Assembly (NCBI RefSeq): GCF_024509145.1
Contig: NC_071578.1
Coordinates: 11,310,253-11,374,252, forward strand
DNA: 64,000 nt
Direction: 5' to 3'
DNA from: Vidua macroura
Taxonomy: Eukaryota > Chordata > Aves > Passeriformes > Viduidae
In this document: positions 1 through 12,236 of the stretch, piece after piece
Position numbering within the stretch: position 1 is the first letter of the stretch
How the letters are laid out: each line of letters begins with the position of its first letter
Translations under genes and position numbers: made by a program
The notes under the pieces: generated by a model
Database searches by the model: none
The model's input: the letters and a program-made list of their open reading frames with translations, nothing else
What the model was told of the DNA's origin: nothing

Positions 1-281
1 AAGAAGGTCAGGTTCTTTGATGGAATGAGATACCATGGGAAGCAGCTAGTACTTCTTCTTGTCTTCCTATAAAAGTATTGATTAATACTGAAACCTGGTT
101 GTACACTTTATGCGTGCAATAAAAATTGTTACTCCTCCCATCATGAGGGCTTCATTCATATCAACATCTTCTGTATGTAGGATCCTGTGCTATAATGTGA
201 ATATATCCATTCACATCATAATTGCCTTGAAGCTTTTACAGCTAAAAGAAGTGAAAATGAAGAGGTGGGGAAGGGAAGTAC

Positions 282-345
282 CTTTGTCCCTGTTTTACAG
301 ACACAGAACTAAAAGAGAATAAACCGACCTCACCTGCAGCACCTG
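282..345 (-). mobile_element. Possible MIR/L2-type fossil, minus strand
   Basis: The segment around TGTTTTACAGACACAGAACT resembles the reverse complement of the ancient MIR/L2 region that reads 'cattttacagatgaggaaactgaggcacagag' in general form. It is followed by a degraded match to the 'gacttgcc' part. The likeness is short and recalled from memory, so this may be chance. If real it is a very old amniote retroposon remnant with no coding capacity. Confidence 0.25.
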
Positions 346-1233
346 AAGTCATCTTGCAGTCAATGTGTAGTTAGGTTGCAGTCCTGAAACATATTAAGAG
401 AATTTGCTAAGGTCATATCATACAGCAAGTCTCATGAGGATCCCATCTCCCACATCCTCTTGTAGTGCTTCAGTGAGAGAACACTTTTCCTTTCCCTTGC
501 TAATGTTGTGTACCAGGCTAAAACCATCAGAGAAGTCACCATGTCCTCTAAGCATCAGTCAGGCCTGTGAGTGTTAGCTGCCACGGATCTGTCTCCCAGC
601 AGCACAGAAAGAGCACTTAGCAATTTTATCCACTTCCTTGTTGTTGGTATGTCAGGGCAGTGGTACAAACTCATTGCTGCTTGGCAGCTGTCTGGCATCT
701 GCTGACTATCTACAGGAAAAGTTAGTGGTTGTATTTAAATATCTGTCAGTAAATATGACAAAAGACAAGAAAACTTCTCTGGGATTTGCAATGACCTTTT
801 CATTTGCCTTGAAGAGTTGTCTTCCTCTGATCAAGAAACTAATTAGCTTGCTGAAACTTGCTGTACATCTCTATCATTGCACCAGGGAAATCCATTTCTT
901 GTTTTGACAATCAGTCTGCAGGATACCTCCATTCTCCCCAGAAGCCCATGGCTACAAATGGTTACAATTTCTCCATAGCATTTTACTGTGGATGAGACAG
1001 CAGACTGACCAACCTTGGTTGTTAGTAATCACAACATTTGGCAAAGTTGAATTACTGTAGAAGCTCAAAATATTGAGTTTCCACAGTTCATTGGTAGAGC
1101 TCTCTAACAGGCCCCAAGCTCACAGCAGGCTGAAGGGGTGAAAAGCAGCCACAGCTTTGCAGGTATCGAGAGGACAGTGTTTTCTGACTCGACACAGGGC
1201 ATACACGCACCTGAATTTTCATAGGATGGGGAG

Positions 1234-1266
1234 GGCACATGTAGAAAGCTGGCACATGTAGAAGCT
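1234..1266. repeat. Tandem duplication, 16-17 bp unit, two copies
   Basis: Two adjacent copies of GGCACATGTAGAAGCT are seen. The first carries one extra A. This looks like a small local slippage or repair duplication. No function is implied. Confidence 0.85.
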
Positions 1267-2712
1267 GGTAAAATTAATTTTCAGTGACACAGCAACCACC
1301 AGTGGTGCTGAGAATGAGGTGCTGAATGTCTGCACTGTCACAGAGATGAGCAATGGAACTGCGGCATGGCCCATGGTCTCAGTGGATTGTTTGCTATTTA
1401 ATGTCATGATTTGCTGAAGACAATTGGGAATTTAAGGACTTGCCAGGAGACACTCACAACAGCTTCAGGTGGATTAATCTCATTTACACTGGAAAAGAGA
1501 TGTAGTTTCAAACTCCATCTGTTCACCACAGCATTTACCTTGGAGGAGTTTTTTCTTCTGGAATATGCTGCTTCCAGGAATAGGCAGACTTCTCACAACA
1601 GATAATGCCAGATGAATATGCCTCCAAATCAAGAGTAGGTTCTTTCTGGGATTTATTTGTTTGCTGGAGATTTCACAATGAAGGGAACCACTAAAGTCTT
1701 CTGTCTGTAGTCCTCCATAGCACAGGCCCCTGCAGTTGATGCTGTTACTCCCCAAGCTGTGGCCAGCAAAACCCTGCCAGTACAGAGATGTTGCACAGCA
1801 GGCAACACTTCCAGGACAGATGAAGTGTGAGCCTACTCCCCTCTTCCAGACCAAATGAAATTGCTCCATGTAAAGAAAGATGAGAAAATAATCAAAAATA
1901 TCAGTTTTACTTTGTTTAGAAGACTCTCTGTGGAGAGAAGTGGGCTGTTCTTACCAGCTCACACAGGACTCAGGAGGGCTGTGTGTAAGTAGCTCATTCG
2001 TGTGCCCAGCAGGGCTGCTCTCTGGAGAAAGGCATCACTTCCTGTGTTCTAAGTGCCAGCAAAATGTATCCCAGTGCACATTCAGCTGGGTCATAAAACT
2101 TCCCTTTGCTTACAAGAACTATGAAAGCACTAAGTGCATTAAATTAAAATACTGTTAAAGTGGTTTATGGGAACTCCTTATAAATAATCATCAAGATCTA
2201 GCTCCTGGGAAAACACTGTATTTCATGCAGTTTTGTTCCTTGCTGTCTAGAGAGAAGGCAAGCTTCATAAATATGCACCTTCTCTATTAACACTTACAAT
2301 TCTTGCCTTTCTTTGAGAAACTTCTCTTCATTTTTGCAGACTTCCCACTTCCAAAAGACAAACTCACAACTGTGTAAGTCACACAGTCCTGAACCCTGCT
2401 GGTATTCCAGGCAGGGAGTAATTCGGAAACCCACGTCTACAGGCAGCTTAGATTGCTTCAATTTTGAATTCTTAAATGGAGCCCTGAGCCCGAATGCCCC
2501 TTTGGTGGCAGCATCAGTTCCCAGGGATGCTGTGGGTGAACTTCCATGTGTTTCATTAGCCCGTGTGACCTCTGATGACCAGGGTTTATTGTCCCCAAAT
2601 GTGACAAGGCAGTGGTGTCTCCTGTCACTGTGTGCTCACTGTCTGCCTGCCAGCCCTCCCCCCCTGGCTGGCACCGACGTGTGAGTGTGACAGAGACTTT
2701 TACAGAGGGATG

Positions 2713-2730
2713 GACAGACAGACAGACAGG
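2713..2730. repeat. (GACA)n microsatellite
   Basis: Four perfect GACA units followed by GG are seen just downstream of an otherwise unremarkable GC-richer segment. It is a short tetranucleotide repeat that could be length-variable. Confidence 0.85.
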
Positions 2731-5700
2731 CTGAAGCATAGATACTCCCTCCTGTGCTTCAAAACCCTTCAGCTGCTCAAATGAGAAACTATTTCTCTCT
2801 GTCTAAAAGGAGAGGCAGAGAGAAAGGCTTGAAAAGGAGATCTCTGTTCCATGAATGCTTTCATCTAATCCTTCAGTGTTTTATCACTTATCCCTGGATT
2901 TAAAGGACTAAAAATTATGATTCCATGGGAAATTAGACCTAAATTACATACCAGTGGAAATCAATATGCAACCAGCCTTAACTATAATGCTTCTTACATG
3001 CTCCAATATTATTTATATTGTATATAGATACTTGACTTAGTCTTTATCCTCTTTTAATAGATACTTCTCATTAAAATGTTGTGGATTTGGCTTGGTTTAA
3101 TTTAGTATGCTTTTCTTAATTCTTTTTTTTTTCTCCTGTGTCTGTAAATTGTGTTCTAGTTCATGGAGGAAAAAAAAGTTAATTTTCTGAAGCTGAGATA
3201 CTTTTTATATGACTAAATTTTAATATTACTCTAAATTTCTCCTTTTATTTCTGCACTTCTCTTTACTTGGCAGATGGAAGGGAGGGAAGTGAAAGGGGAG
3301 GAGAGGTAAAAATACTTCAAAATATCACCAGGAAAGCACCATGTTTATTCTCTGAAACTTAAATACCTCAAAAACCTTTTTTAGAATTATTTCTAACACA
3401 GAGAAACTTTTTACATGATCATCTATCAAACATGAGAGATGAAATCAATTTAAAAAGTTATTGACTACTTTCCAGGACAGCTATGATTCAGAAATCCCTA
3501 TGCCATGAATTTTAAGGGATGTGGGATGTTTCATGCCATTATATACCACAGAGAAATCACTTTTTTTTGAGGTCATTATGTTTGCATTTGCATTATGTAT
3601 TTACAAAACCTTTCCCACACTGGCATTCCTAATCTGGATCTGCCCAATGGCCCAGTCCTCTCTCACCAACCATGACCAGAACCAGCTGCTCCCAATAGCA
3701 GAAGCAAAAATTCAGCTTCTGCAATAACCTACCCAGAATGAATGTTCCTGCCCAGCCACCATTAGTTAGTTAATCTACTATGACAATTTTAAAAAGCACA
3801 TAATGAACAATGGGCCAAATGACTTTAAGAATGCTGCAAACTAAAAGGTTTCATTTAGTTGGCTGCAGCTGAGCAATGCAGGTGATCAACCAAAGCACCA
3901 CAAACACATGAATTCACAGCACAAGACAACACTGCAGTTAATTTGCCTTCCTTTAAATTCTTGCTGGATCACTTTGACAAGCAAAATGTGTCAGACCAGA
4001 AAATGACCATGACATCGTTGCCCAGAGGAGCAGGCATGTCTATCTGGTTATGATCATATTCTAATAATCTCCCAATAGTCATAAAGCTGAGCACAGGGAT
4101 CTCTGAGAGATGGGTTTAATGGACTGACACTGATCAAAGCAAAAATGTCAGTTGGGTACTGTGAGCAAGGGCCTAACTGAGATTCATTAGAGGATGCAAC
4201 TGCCTCCTGAGCTGGACGCTTCATCAAACCAGCCACTTAAACCACACTGGAGAGAAGCACTGAGCTGTTCAAATGCTCTGCTGGAGAGTGAACAGACACA
4301 CAGGAATGGAAGGAGACATCCAGGCATTCAGCACTTCATTTGCAGGCAGCAGGAATTTAGGATGGAAATGTATGCTAGATAAAGGGATTTAAGTACAGAT
4401 ATCCACATCTGGATGCCTACATTGGGGCAAGGTGTTTAAAAAGCTGCTGCAGTCCATGGGGACCCCAGTCCTTCTAAAGCAGACAGTGGCTGGTGGGCTA
4501 AATGAGCAGCTCTACAGTCTCCAAAGCAGGTTCTTTATTGACTATCCTGGCAGGACAGACATCAGCTCTCACCCAGATATGTAGGATAAAGTTCGTAATC
4601 TTCAACTGAATTCCAGCTCTTTCCCAAGAGGAGCTGTCATTCTGAGGACATCACTGAGCAGCCAGCCAAACAAACACCATGTGCCCCCCCAAATTTGTGC
4701 TGTAAAAGGCACACAGTTCACAAGGAGAGTGATGGCTCAGTTTGGTGTCCTGGATGAATGCATGCAGAGGCGTTTGAGGTGTCCTGGGCTCTATCCAATG
4801 CAGGCACACAGGTTTGGCAGATGTGACACAGGACTCACAGAAGAGCAATGACATTCTAGAACCGTAGCTGGTGACCAGACATGATACCATAGGATACCTT
4901 AAGGGGCACCATAGTCCTATGTTTAGACAGTCATAGTTTCAATTCTTGATAAGGGAAACTGCTGTCTTTTATTAGTGCTTAATTCCTCTGTTGATAAGCA
5001 ACCTTTTCTTTCAGGTAAGGGAAATAACCTATTCAGACTCCACAGCTGCATTTGATATGGTGCAGCATGGGAATAGAGCAGTAACATTGCAGAAAATCAT
5101 TATTATTAGAATAACTACAAGGCAAGTCATTATTAGAGAAGGGATTACAATGGCATGTGTTAAAATAAGAAATATTTAGCTGAAGGGAATTTTTTTTTGG
5201 CATTCCCTAGTACTGGCATCAGGACAATATTACTTCAGAAATGTAACATAGAGAGGCTGTGCTTATGAAATTTGCTATGACACAGAGGAACTGGAAAAAT
5301 GAAAGAAAATATGAGTATTACTATTAGGAATGAGATGACTTTAAGGTCTGTATTAATTTAAATCAGATTATTAAAGTTCAAATACTTGTTCCTAGAAAGC
5401 ATAGTCAATATCCTTATAGAAAGTAAGTAATATTTATTCTTGATTCTTTTTTTTTAGGAAATGGCAGAGGAAAAGTAATATTTAGGTAAATAAATCAACA
5501 ATAGGATGAGCAAGAGCCACCTGGGTGATGTGACTAAGAAAAATGCAAATGTTTATTTGGATATATACAAATTACTCCGGTAGAAAATATTTAATGTCTC
5601 TGGAAAAGACATTAGACAAGAGGAACAACCTTTTGCCAGCTGGTTCCTAGAAACATCATTTACACTGAACTACAAATGTAGAAGGGAGATGGAACTGAGC

Positions 5701-5836
5701 AGAGAAACTCAGAAGTAGTTGTGAAACAGGGGGTTGTAAAGACAGTAGAGAATGACAAGTTAATTTTGTTTCATCTGGTGGAACAAAGCCCAAGAGAAGG
5801 TGGAATAATTTTGCTGAATTAAACATCTGGGAACAG

Positions 5837-6120
5837 TCATAGATTCAGTTGTTGGAAGGCATTGCCAGAGATCCTGTTGTCCAGCCCCCGCTTGAGTGTG
5901 TACTGTCAACATCAGTGGCTCAGGTCAACCATGGCTCTGTAAAAGCAAATCTTATAAAACTGTTAGGATGGGGATGCCACACCTTCCCTGGTGGTCACTG
6001 CCCATAAACTCAAGAAATTCTTTCCTAATGTCCAGCCTGAACCTCTCTGTACATTAATTGTGACCATTTTCCTTTGTTCTGTTCTCTGACAGTACTAAGA
6101 GCATTCACAGATCACCTCTG
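5837..6120 (-). mobile_element. CR1 LINE 3' fragment (minus strand)
   Basis: Read on the plus strand, the segment opens with TCATAGATTCAG, a worn form of the reverse-complemented CR1 3' terminal repeat (ATTCTATGA family). It continues with GTTGGAAGGCATTGCCAGAG, then TTGTCCAGCCCCCGCTTGAG, and later AGAAATTCTTTCCTAATGTC followed by CAGCCTGAACCTC. The last part, CCTTTGTTCTGTTCTCTGAC, matches the region where CR1 copies read 'cctcttgtcctgtc'. The order and spacing fit the 3' untranslated part and end of a CR1 element inserted on the minus strand. It is 5'-truncated, as nearly all CR1 copies are, and has no open frame. The middle (about 5925-5990) is the most diverged. CR1 is typical of bird and reptile genomes, which is the main clue to the organism. 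The right-hand boundary is approximate. Confidence 0.85.
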
Positions 6121-7690
6121 TCTCAGAAAAACAGGAGTATTTGAACTAAAATACAGATGTATGTAATCTGCCTTGAGTAACTCAAAATTAGAGAAACTTT
6201 TTGTCTGTTAATGGTCTAGGGCTGTGGAGCAGATTTTGGTCAGGGAGATTTGGAATCACAAAAAGGTAAGACTGTCCATCAACCTTGAGGTAAAACAGTT
6301 ATAAATTTCTCACTGGGAATCAAATAATTCATGGTTAGGATGTGCAAAAGTCTTAAGCTCTGTGATGTCTTTGCAGCTCTCTTTTCTGCAGGCCCAAGTT
6401 TCTCCCATAATTTTCCCTATCTAATAAAGCAAAGGCTTTGCAAACCTTTGCACCTTTCTCATTAGATGCAACTGCTAGTGGTTATATTACCAATTATGCT
6501 TAATGATTTTAACACAGCCCAAGCACTGTTTACTAAAAGTCCTGCCAACTAACTAGACCAGGAGTCTGGCAGGGTTACACAGGAGTAGAAAGGTAAATCA
6601 CTAGCAGAGGGCTGTACTGAATCCCTGTTGTTATTCACAGCAAATTGTTCCCTGCAATTCCTCACAAACCCTTCATGGAGACAAACATTCCCTGTAAGAA
6701 TAGATTCCTTGGCAAGGATATTTTCTACAAAGCTGATAATATCAGCTTAATATCAGCTGTAAAATGCATGCAGAATTTATTTTACATCAGAGATGAAATT
6801 GTTTCTAGGAATGATTTTTTTGTGGGTGACCTTGTACAGTATTATGCAAGAGAAATTTTTCCAGCACTGAAATAGAGTTATAAACATGTCTCAGCTTTAT
6901 ATACATATAGGTATTACAAAAGCTAATAATTCTGATGATGCCTTTGAATGGAAAGAAAATCAACTTTGATTACTTGCCAAATGCTGCTGGAATGGTATAG
7001 GATGTGGAAGTTACTTATTCATACCAAATTCCCTCATTTTATTTGTTCTCAGGAAAGAAATTCTTATTCTTTGTCATTCTCTTTTTTCTGCTTCTCTTTT
7101 CTTCAGTCTCTTCTTCATCTGTGACACAAAAGCATTTTCTTTGCAGAGACATTACTTTATTAATTCAGGATTATTCATTTGTGACACTACTTTCCTCAGC
7201 TCCTGTCTGAATACTTTTATTCCAGACTTTTTCTCACATTTTGAAATTACAATATAGTACTTAAAAAGAACAGTTCTTGCATTTTTCCCCTTCAAGAAAT
7301 AAAATAAATTAATAAAGAGGTCAGACAACCCTGTTTGCAGGTGTTTCTGTGTGAAACAATTGATATTATTATATAAATGGAAATGGAATGAGATGAGTTT
7401 TACTGAATTCCTTAGGGAAATCATTCAATATGCACTCTTATCAAAGTCTAATAATGGCCCTTCTGCTGGATGTTTGCTTTGATGAAGCTGATAATAACAG
7501 AAATCTACATTTATTTGCATTTTTTTTTCTGCTAGAATTCACTGAGGCATCTCCAAATGTAATTTTGAAGTATTAACACATGTTGATTTGTCAGTTGCAT
7601 TTGTGAGTTGCATTAAGTAGAAAGAGATCAGACACAAACTCATGAGAGACCCAGTCCCAGGGCTGTGCTTGACCCCCTGCATCCTTTTTG
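6121..7690. other. Non-coding stretch between CR1 and LTR remnants
   Basis: The stretch is A+T-rich with short open frames only, at 6645-6875, 7004-7210 and 7152-7424, none with a recognisable motif. The last 65 bases or so (about 7625-7690) lie just beyond the putative primer-binding site of the neighbouring LTR. They are somewhat richer in G+C, so they may be leader sequence of the same ERV before it is lost. No retroviral gene motif is visible. Confidence 0.5.
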
Positions 7691-7700
7691 GGGGTCACCA
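7691..7700 (-). other. Putative ERV primer-binding site (tRNA-Trp type)
   Basis: On the minus strand these bases read TGGTGACCCC. This equals the first ten bases of the primer-binding site that alpharetroviruses pair with the 3' end of tRNA-Trp. It sits four bases after the putative LTR end (…TACTCA, then TCTC), the expected position for reverse-transcription priming. The following bases (CAAAAAGGAT) do not match the rest of the 18-base site, so decay or a different primer is possible. It suggests a 5' LTR whose internal region has been lost. Confidence 0.5.
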
Positions 7701-7704
7701 GAGA

Positions 7705-8020
7705 TGAGTATTCCCCTGTTTCAGGTATCTAGTCAGAGTCAGAGCAACAAGGGTGCATCAAGTGGGAGGACAGAGTGAGCTGCTAAATTAATGCTTTTGC
7801 AGCTTTATTGAGGCAAGCTACAAAGATGTAGTAAGGAGGAAGAAAACCCTGCAAGTTAAGTAGGAATCTACCATAGCTCCCTTCTCCAGGATCATGTCTC
7901 TGTCTAGAGACACTACATCACTAACACCTAAACCTCAGAGTCCAGATATCACCCCACAACCCAAATTTCCAAAGGTTTCATACAGGAGGCAGAAGAGTGC
8001 AATAGACCCCAAGCTACTCA
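7705..8020 (-). mobile_element. Probable ERV LTR, minus strand (5' LTR remnant)
   Basis: On the minus strand the segment begins TGAGTAGCTTGGGG and ends GGGGAATACTCA, giving a 6-bp perfect inverted terminal repeat TGAGTA/TACTCA that obeys the TG…CA rule. A polyadenylation signal AATAAAG (about 7803-7809 on the plus strand) is followed within 15 bases by CA. A U5-like part of about 100 bases follows, then the putative primer-binding site at 7691-7700. This order of U3, poly(A) signal, U5 and primer site is that of a retroviral 5' LTR. No clear TATA box is seen in the U3 part. The U3 end is uncertain: a second TACTCA-type end lies near 8305, which would give about 600 bp. No gag, pol or env remains are visible. 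A chance combination is possible. Confidence 0.5.
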
Positions 8021-8726
8021 AACTTGGTTTCAAGCCCTATCACCAGCTAAAAACCAGCCTGATTACTGGCAAAATCTGAAAGAATCCAAACCAAATGTAC
8101 ATGGCTTAAATTTTGTCTAATTTGCATATCCTGGTTCTCTGTTTAAAAATATGATTTTCTGTAAAGGAAACTGATTTAACTGTTGCAATGGATGTGAAAA
8201 AAGTTAAGGAAATTTTCTGGTTTGGAAAACATTTTTTCTTAAGAAAATTTCACAGAGAAAACAGGTTCTCATTAGAATGCCAAGGGGTTTGAATGCCTCT
8301 ACTCACATCTAAAGATGACTTCAAAGAGTCTAGGAGAAATCACCACATGGTAACTAGCACAGTCACATCCTTCTTACCAAGACTTCAGCATAATACTCTC
8401 GATAATCTACATCACTAGTTCTTTCTTCCCTTACTTTTTCTCATTTCTATAAATCCCTCCTTGTCACACAGCTACTGCCCGCCACAAGGCAACAGCTGCT
8501 TGTGCTAACTCCATGTGCTTTATTCCATTCCTCCAGTGAGGATTCTGTATTGACTCAGTTCTCTTCCTCTCAAGAGCGCAGGACAAACTTTGTGGCTTCC
8601 AAAAACTTCCCCAATCAATACCTCCTAAGGTCCCTGAAGTGCTGTAATCTGAATCAAGGTCTGTGAAGCAAAACTGAAAATGAGCTCAGCAGGGTTTAGC
8701 CACAGCCTGTTATCTGTCACAGGAGG

Positions 8727-8777
8727 GTTTGGTTTTTTTCTGTGTGGTTTTGGGGGTTTTTTGGTTGCTTTTTGCAA
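8727..8777. repeat. T/G-rich low-complexity tract
   Basis: Runs of T are broken by G doublets and a run of five G, for example GGTTTTGGGGGTTTTTTGG. This is a low-complexity tract of a kind seen in bird non-coding DNA. Only one run reaches three or more G together with a neighbouring GGG, so a four-run quadruplex is not supported. Confidence 0.75.
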
Positions 8778-10371
8778 GTTTGTTTTTCACTAACTTTCAC
8801 TTCTCAAAAGTCAGCTCCTGTTTCTGAATCTTCAAGCTGTAGCTTGAAGTGCACCTCGGAAGTGCCAATCAACTTAGAGCTCAATAATCAAAATAATTCT
8901 GATTTCTTCAGATCTCCCGGAAACAAAAGATGCATGTAGGCTGAAAGCATCTAGTTTTATGTGTTTAGCTTGATTCTTCTCCTTCATTGCAATTTGAAAT
9001 AATTGTTGGAACAGAGATAGAGTTGCTGTTAAGGTGGCGCATCCTTAAGGACGAAGGAAAATGTCAAGTGATTTTTTTCTCTATTCCTCAAGGAATAATC
9101 AATTCATTTTAAGGCTTGATCAAGAAGCTTCCCTGTAGCATTATATTATTTCCATCCAGTCCCTCAATCACAGCTAAAAACATCCATGAGATATTAGGAA
9201 ACGTAAAAAAAATTTCAGTAAGAAAAGTAACTCCATGGTTATATGTTTTTACTAAAAGAGATACAATTTAAGAATACATTCACAATGGAATTATTATTTT
9301 ATTTTTACACACATAGCTAAGACACGACCACTGGCTTATGAAGATTCATGCTCAGTTATTATTGTTTGGTGAGATAACCATATTTATGTTTTGGCATTGC
9401 TTTGCTATCTGGGAAAATGCATTTTGGGTATTGCTGAATTGTCTCTGGAGCACCCAAAGAACTACCAGGAGATTCTCCAGTATAATCTCTAAAGTTTGCC
9501 TTTGTTCCCTGGATATGTGTAAGTCATCTTGCATTATCAGGTGGGAGATGACAGTATTCTGCTTCCTCTCTGTCTGATGCAGATTAATTTGCAGAGATTA
9601 AACTTGGCATTCTATGCGTGTAACTGTTCCCAGTCAACCAGGGAGTGATGGGCTCTGCCCTAAGTGTCCCAAAAACCAGAGCAGAATACAAGAACATCCT
9701 CCTATCCCTTGCTCTGAAATGTGGACTCTGTGGCTCTGATAGGAAAGGAGTCACAATCATTCATTCAGGGCTCAACAAGTAAGTTGTCATCTTGTCTGCG
9801 AGCTCAGGAAGAATAACATAATCAATATTTTCCATTCTTGAAAAATTTTAATCCAGTAAAAAACATCTTTTTCAAAACAAGAAGCCATTTGACACTGTTT
9901 TTTTAAGGAAGATTATGGAGTCAGAATTTGTTGACTCCAGAAACAAGAATTTTTCAGAAACAATTTATAAGAATTCATCTGTCCAAATCTGTTTTAATTT
10001 TGACAGTGACTTGCATTTTTGTAATGCTGTAAGATGGAAACAATTTCAGACCCTGAAATATTTAGAAGAAAATGTTTTATTGGGATAAAATATTTTTAAA
10101 TTGTTTTATTAAAAAAAAAAAGGCAGCTACTTTTGTGGGTCCATTATCAGGTCAGGATACACCCATGGACATGAGCAAATAGTTGAATTGTCACCTGGCT
10201 TACATAAATTTGAAAGCTTTTTCTCTCTTTCTACTCTTGTCCTTCAGAATAAAATTAATTGTGGTTGGGAAAAAATGCAATCTTGAATCTTGTAAAGCTA
10301 TTTCTGGGTACTGACTATAACTAAATCTAGAACTTAACCATTGCTTTGCTTTTCTTGGAGCTTTTTGGTGC

Positions 10372-10427
10372 TTGTTTTTTGGGGTTTGTTTGTTTTGGGT
10401 TTTTTGGGGGTTTTTGTTTTGTTTTTA
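10372..10427. repeat. T/G-rich low-complexity tract
   Basis: The tract is made almost only of T and G, with three G runs (GGGG, GGG, GGGGG) separated by T-rich spacers. One run is missing for a canonical four-run G-quadruplex. It is best called a simple repeat. Confidence 0.8.
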
Positions 10428-12218
10428 ATTGAACAGTTTATATAGCCAGACTGTTTCTGGAAACTTTCTTTTCTAATTCAGGGTTCAAAAATAAAAGCCA
10501 GCTTTAAAAATGTTCATCAAGCACCATGAGAAGGAACATTTGTAATAAGTGATGCTATTGCATTGAGCAGGGCTTGAACAAAGCTAGTGATGCTGTTTCA
10601 GTACTTTGGAGTCTATCCATCCTATTCCTCCATGAATAGTTGTAATAGTGAAAAAATCATGATTAGATTTGTTTGTGCTTCGTGTGTGGTGTTTGTACTT
10701 TGTACATCTGTCAGTGTCACTGGAAATAGCTAATTCATGTGCTCTCTGCCTGAAACCTACTGTAACAAATGTAAGTGGACTGAAACAAATGGTATGGCTG
10801 AAATATAAATCCTGGTTGATGGCTTTTAGTAATAGAAACACAGGGAGGGTGTTGCCAGCTGCAAGGCTAGCTTCTGATAAAAACTTCAGTGGCTGACTTT
10901 ATTCATGTTCAAAGTAAAGAGACTTAACAGCAACCAGAATTAGCCACATGGAACTCATCTCTAGGTTCATTCTGGGTGAAATATTAAGGAAGATGAATAC
11001 CGAGCCTAGTTTTGGAGTATAGGACAGCAGGAGCTGCCATGGTACCAGGCTGTCACCCCAGGCAGCAGCTCAGGAATCATAGCAGTGGGAGTTTCCACCA
11101 TCTCATCACCTGGTTGCCCCACCAGGTACCCCATTTCATTTTTCCCCCCTCTCTTCTCCCCTTGCCCCATGCTGACATCTCACAAAAGCTTTAATAGGGA
11201 TTTATAAACATTTTTCTTTTAAAGGCACTGTTGTGAGCCTAATGAAAACATTCCTTTACAGTGTTAACTAACAAATCTGCATGGATTTAACAGGGAAGGT
11301 CTGGGAAAGGGAATGTTGTTCTTTTTGGCAGAGTGAGGACAACACTTAGCACAGAATGCTAAGGAGGTGGATGTGGAAGGCCACAGCAACCAAATGGGCT
11401 CTGGCTTTTATTCAAGTTCATGACTCACAATCCAGAAGATGCACTATAGGCTGGACCCGTCCTTAGCACTAAAAAAGATATTTTGTAGCCTTTGCTATGG
11501 ATTACAAAAGCCAAGTTCTCACCACTTAAAATCAAAGCTGCCGTTTCCCACTAAAATCAGCCTGTACTGAGAGGACTGCCAGGGAATGTTTTCCTTTGCT
11601 TGTCTGAGCGCTGAGGCACCAAACATTTGTCTCAAGCTGAGAATTCACATCTCAAATCCCAAGCTGCCTTCACTGGCCATAAGGGGGGGAGCTCGTGTAA
11701 GGAGAGCAGGGATAGCTGGGTGGACGCAAAGGATTTTTCTTCAGAGGAGCACTGCCTGTCCCAGTGCCTACTGTGAGAAAGGTGAAGAGCACTGCTCAGC
11801 CAAGTGCCAGTGTTTATCTTTTGTCTTATTTTAGGACATTTTGAGTCCTGCAAATCCATCCCCCTAGAGGTTTACATTTCCCATGGGTGTTTGATAGCTA
11901 TCCCTTGGCTGCAATAATGAAATTGTGGAATGTAGGCATAAACAGGGAATTTTTTACGCTGGTTTCTAGATGGTATGGGTGAATTTAATTTCACTTAGAT
12001 AAAAGTTAGATGCTTAGGCTGTACTGCTATCCACAGCAAAACGCAGGCATCTCCAGAGGGTCATTTTTCCCATTTGCTTTAAGTATCTAACATAGGATGG
12101 AATCAATCTCTTGCTGGTGATGCCAACCACTTTACTGACTATATAAGTGGTATATGCAAGATTTCCTTAGCCTAGATATCAAACTCTTAGGCAGATGGCT
12201 CCAACTCAATGTCATTGA

Positions 12219-12236
12219 TTTTTTTTTTTTTTTTTT
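12219..12236. repeat. Poly(T) run, about 18 bases
   Basis: A homopolymer of T follows CATTGA and precedes AAATGC. It could be the poly(A) tail of a minus-strand retroposed sequence. No recognisable retroposed body lies to its right. Confidence 0.85.

Larger units (their letters stand above)
1..5836. other. Non-coding stretch, no gene recognised
   Basis: The open frames here are at most about 130 codons. The two longest, at 1480-1869 on the minus strand and 2313-2684 on the plus strand, show no domain, signal peptide or family motif that I recognise. The stretch holds a 16-17 bp tandem duplication near 1234, a short GACA microsatellite near 2713, a possible MIR/L2 trace near 282, and several short poly(T) or poly(A) runs such as those near 3122, 5189 and 5449. 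Nothing else can be named from the sequence alone. Confidence 0.6.
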
